A stretch of 16,869 nt of DNA from Actinomycetota bacterium (GTDB lineage Bacteria > Actinomycetota > Acidimicrobiia > Acidimicrobiales > Ilumatobacteraceae). Both the position numbers and the translations under genes were made by a program. Each line of letters begins with the position of its first letter. The stretch's first letter is position 1. Shown here one piece after another: positions 14,433 through 16,869 of this stretch. The DNA is taken from positions 1-16,869 of the forward strand of contig WLSJ01000021.1 of NCBI GenBank assembly GCA_009705865.1, read 5' to 3'. Below the pieces are notes generated by a model. It was not told the DNA's origin. It was given only the letters and a program-made list of their open reading frames with translations, and made no database searches.

Positions 14433-15208
14433 TGGTTGCATCCCACCCGTATCTCGACAACACAGCACCAATAGCGTTTGCGCATCGAGGTGGTACATCT
14501 GCTGCGCCCGAAAACACTCTTCGAGCTTTTGAAAATGCGGTCAGTCTCGGGTACCGCTATGTCGAGACTGATGTTCATGCGACCCGAGATGGTGTTCTCG
14601 TTGCGTTCCACGACAACGATTTGCAAAGAACCTGTGGGAAACCGTGGAAAATTGCCGAGACGGATTGGGACACACTGTCTACTGCACGTATCAATGGCAC
14701 TGAACCCATCCCGCTATTACAAGATCTTCTCTCAACATGGCCTGAACTTCGTGTAAATATCGATTGCAAGTCCGATTCTGCTGTACAGCCTCTGATCGAC
14801 ACACTTCGAGAAAGCAAGTTTCTTGACAGAGTTTGCGTGGGGAGCTTCAGCGACAAGCGCCTGCGACACATACGCGAAGTATTCGGCCAATCATTGTGCA
14901 CATCTATGGGTCCACAAGAAGTTGTCCGCCTGGTTGCAAGCAGCACTACGGGCCTGCCGATCTCACCTTCGCGTCACGCCCGTATTGCTCAGGTACCTGT
15001 CCGGCAGGGTCCCATTCCCGTTGTGACGCGACGCAGCATCAAGCGAGCTCATCAACTCGGATTGCAAATTCACGTCTGGACCATTGACGACCCTCAACAG
15101 ATAAGCAATCTGCTTGATATAGGAGTAGACGGAATCATGAGCGACGATACAACAGCGTTAAAAGACGTCTTTTCTGCTCGAAACATCTTGGAATCATTTA
15201 ACAAGTAG
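14432..15208 (+). CDS. Glycerophosphodiester phosphodiesterase
   Basis: Hydrolyses glycerophosphodiesters to glycerol-3-phosphate and an alcohol, recovering phosphate and carbon from phospholipid head groups; 258 residues, no signal peptide, so probably cytoplasmic like UgpQ. The catalytic H18 is in AHRGG, E27-N-T in APENT, metal ligands E45 and D47 in YVETDVHATRDG, and the second catalytic H60 in AFHD. The C-terminus has the TIM-barrel end block VWTIDDPQQISNLLDIGVD and GIMSDD. Some GDPD relatives act on other phosphodiesters. Translation is coupled to the acyl-CoA synthetase by TAATG. The next gene is 49 bases downstream with its own candidate promoter, so this gene probably ends the unit. 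Confidence 0.93.
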   Translation: MVASHPYLDNTAPIAFAHRGGTSAAPENTLRAFENAVSLGYRYVETDVHATRDGVLVAFHDNDLQRTCGKPWKIAETDWDTLSTARINGTEPIPLLQDLLSTWPELRVNIDCKSDSAVQPLIDTLRESKFLDRVCVGSFSDKRLRHIREVFGQSLCTSMGPQEVVRLVASSTTGLPISPSRHARIAQVPVRQGPIPVVTRRSIKRAHQLGLQIHVWTIDDPQQISNLLDIGVDGIMSDDTTALKDVFSARNILESFNK

Positions 15209-15245
15209 TTAACGGCACGAGTGCTGGCTCTCTGATTTAGTCGGC

Positions 15246-15251
15246 TAATTT
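15246..15251 (+). promoter_or_regulatory. Candidate -10 box for leaderless LLM-family gene
   Basis: TAATTT sits exactly six bases before ATG 15258, with no ribosome-binding site. It lies in the 49-base gap behind the phosphodiesterase gene. A five-base hairpin with loop CGAG (15213-15226) precedes it, but lacks a T-run and is not called a terminator. Confidence 0.5.
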
Positions 15252-15257
15252 GTACCC

Positions 15258-16451
15258 ATGAGAGTTGACACGAATTTTTTCTGCACAGTACCAATGCCAG
15301 ATGCGGGAAGCGATTCAGTTACTCCAACATCGCGGCGATATGACAACAACGCAGTCATCGAGTGCTATCGAAATCTTGTTGAGTGGGCCCGTACTGCCGA
15401 CTCTCTCGGCTACGACACCATGTGGCTCACCGAGCATCATTTTCAGTACGAAGGGTACGAAGTTCTTCCCAACCTGATTCTTTTTGGTCAGCATCTCGCT
15501 AGCCAGACTAAGAATTTGCGCCTAGGACAAATGTTCAATGTGGTTCCGCAGTGGAACCCATTGCGCCTCGCTGAAGACTTTGCAATTGCGGACATCATCA
15601 CCGGAGGACGAATGGAATTCGGTGTCGGTCGCGGCACTGTTCCACGTGAGGCATGGCCACTTGGCACAGTCGTTGCCTCAGGCGATAATGACATGTCCGC
15701 CGAGCATGATCGAATCAATAGACAAATCTTTGAAGAATCCCTTGAGATCATTAAGCGTGCTTGGACGAATGAGCGGTTCTCTTTCCGCGGAGAGCATTTC
15801 ACTTTGCCAGCTGACGACATTCCTGACAGAGGTTCAAATGTTGATGATCTAACACTCATTCCGCGTCCAGAGCGCCCTATCGATATCTACCAGCCAGTGA
15901 CGTCGCCAGAAACGATTGAATACGTACCACGCGCAGGTCATAAAGCTGTCTATTGGCTGCAGAACGCCGACAGTCAGCTCGATAAGTGGAGTCGATTCGC
16001 AAAGATTCGCGACGATATGGGCAAACCAGTCGCACCGGGTGATGATCGATGCTTAGTGCTAAACGTTCATGTCGGAAAAACTCGTGAAGCAGCAATGAAG
16101 AAAGGTAAGCCAGGCCACGACGAATTTTGTCGCTTCCTCGCACCGTACGGCCGATTTTCTAGTTATAGAAATCCGGATGGTTCGAAGGTGCCCTTCGACC
16201 ACTGCCCCACCGTTCAAGAATCAATCGATCAAAAGATTCAAGCCATAGGTTCAGTGGCAGATGTCGTCGACACTATTGGTTTTTGGCGCGAACTTCTTGA
16301 CCTGAAACACCTGATTATCTTTTTTGATTTCCCAGGTCTTACGCGCCAAGAAATGACTGAACAGTTACACATGGTGGCTGAGGAAGTAATGCCACAACTC
16401 GGAGAAACAATGGCTCGTCGTCCGTTGCCGCAACTTTCTCCTTTGGTGTAA
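15258..16451 (+). CDS. LLM-class flavin-dependent oxidoreductase (luciferase-like monooxygenase)
   Basis: A 397-residue protein of the bacterial luciferase-like family, using reduced FMN or F420 for oxidation. The N-terminal beta strand MRVDTNFFCT leads to the signature GYDTMWLTEHHFQYEGY (51-67). PQWNPLRLAED (97-107) and the block ITGGRMEFGVGRGTVPRE (114-131) follow, all typical of the TIM-barrel LLM fold. Substrate and cofactor (FMN or F420) are not decided. The C-terminus carries REL..LKHLI.FFDFPGLT, as in actinobacterial LLM proteins. It appears to start its own leaderless transcript, and the next gene, a cytosine-deaminase-like hydrolase, begins seven bases after its stop. The two may act together on a heterocyclic nitrogen compound; that is inference. 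Confidence 0.9.
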   Translation: MRVDTNFFCTVPMPDAGSDSVTPTSRRYDNNAVIECYRNLVEWARTADSLGYDTMWLTEHHFQYEGYEVLPNLILFGQHLASQTKNLRLGQMFNVVPQWNPLRLAEDFAIADIITGGRMEFGVGRGTVPREAWPLGTVVASGDNDMSAEHDRINRQIFEESLEIIKRAWTNERFSFRGEHFTLPADDIPDRGSNVDDLTLIPRPERPIDIYQPVTSPETIEYVPRAGHKAVYWLQNADSQLDKWSRFAKIRDDMGKPVAPGDDRCLVLNVHVGKTREAAMKKGKPGHDEFCRFLAPYGRFSSYRNPDGSKVPFDHCPTVQESIDQKIQAIGSVADVVDTIGFWRELLDLKHLIIFFDFPGLTRQEMTEQLHMVAEEVMPQLGETMARRPLPQLSPLV

Positions 16452-16458
16452 AGAGACA

Positions 16459-16869
16459 GTGTCTAGTTCCACTCTTTTTACTAGCGCACAACTTGTGGAT
16501 GGATCAGTAGTTGACATAGCTACTGAAGGCATACACATCTCTTGGATTGGACCTGTGGGTCAATGTCCAGTCGCGACAACACATATTGTGTCCCTAGACG
16601 GATTCGTTGTGACTACATCTTTTGTCGAGCCGCATGCACATCTCGATAAGGCTTTTCTTGCTGACCGAGTATCTAACCCAGCCGGTGACCTGATGGGAGC
16701 AATTCACGGTTTAGAAGCCGTTCGTGGCACCATCACACATAACGACCTTGTTGCGCGCGCTATGCGCGCTGTGTACCTCATGTCATCGAACGGTGTCACC
16801 TCCATCAGAACGCACGCAGATACCACAATCTCGGGAGGGCTTTCTTCAGTTCTTGCATTGCTCGAAGTC
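16459..16869 (+). CDS. Cytosine-deaminase-like amidohydrolase, 5' part only
   Basis: Metal-dependent amidohydrolase whose 3' part lies beyond the window. From GTG 16459 the frame stays open for 137 codons to the edge. FVEPHAHLDKAF (55-66) contains the HxH metal site (H59, H61), and VTSIRTHADT (113-122) carries a further family histidine. Both are typical of the CodA / N-isopropylammelide hydrolase branch, which deaminates or hydrolyses pyrimidines, triazines or related rings; the true substrate is unknown. AAAGAG three bases before the GTG is a weak ribosome-binding site. No ATG fits the N-terminus, since the next in-frame Met (M79) comes after the HxH motif. It follows the LLM oxidoreductase by seven bases and is likely cotranscribed with it. 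Confidence 0.88.
   Translation, partial: MSSSTLFTSAQLVDGSVVDIATEGIHISWIGPVGQCPVATTHIVSLDGFVVTTSFVEPHAHLDKAFLADRVSNPAGDLMGAIHGLEAVRGTITHNDLVARAMRAVYLMSSNGVTSIRTHADTTISGGLSSVLALLEV

Overview
The window looks like a chromosomal core region of a free-living, moderate-GC actinobacterium, most likely of the Acidimicrobiia type (inference from protein flavour and gene order, not tested by a search). The strongest clue is the minus-strand order pgsA > gcvH > GarA-like FHA protein > FtsR-type MerR > DUF151 nuclease-like protein > second MerR > gcvT. This parallels the Rv1822-Rv1832 neighbourhood of Mycobacterium tuberculosis and the odhI-ftsR neighbourhood of Corynebacterium. Genes are packed with 1 to 12 base gaps or short overlaps, and many unit-leading genes seem to be leaderless. 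I see no insertion sequence, prophage, CRISPR array or toxin-antitoxin module.

Layout. 1-4232 (minus): glycine cleavage and regulatory cluster, with gcvT cut by the left edge. 4235-5445 (plus): an SDR dehydrogenase and a HIT-family hydrolase, overlapping by ATGA. 5442-7009 (minus): an SRAP/YedK abasic-site protein, a second SDR and a tRNA-Pro(GGG). 7049-10060 (minus): a radical-SAM DUF512 protein, the ribosome-assembly GTPase Der, and a small zinc-ribbon membrane protein. 10106-11550 (plus): ispH followed by a CopD-like membrane protein. 11560-12762 (minus): an acyl-CoA dehydrogenase. 12876-16869 (plus): an acyl-CoA synthetase, a glycerophosphodiester phosphodiesterase, a luciferase-like flavin monooxygenase, and a cytosine-deaminase-like amidohydrolase cut by the right edge.

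How the genes work together. The left cluster joins one-carbon/glycine metabolism (GcvT, GcvH) to a 2-oxoglutarate/glutamate switch (GarA-like), two MerR regulators and phospholipid head-group synthesis. The middle holds housekeeping functions: DNA damage protection, ribosome assembly and isoprenoid synthesis. The right third is a catabolic stretch for fatty-acid-like acids, phosphodiesters and nitrogen heterocycles.

No clearly undescribed system is visible. The best leads are a TANNNT box exactly six bases before the start codon of several unit-leading genes, a GarA orthologue with a zinc ribbon where the known phospho-switch peptide would lie, and a clamp-motif-like tail on the SRAP protein. 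No gene-free stretch reaches 300 bases; the longest is the 113-base divergent region 12763-12875.
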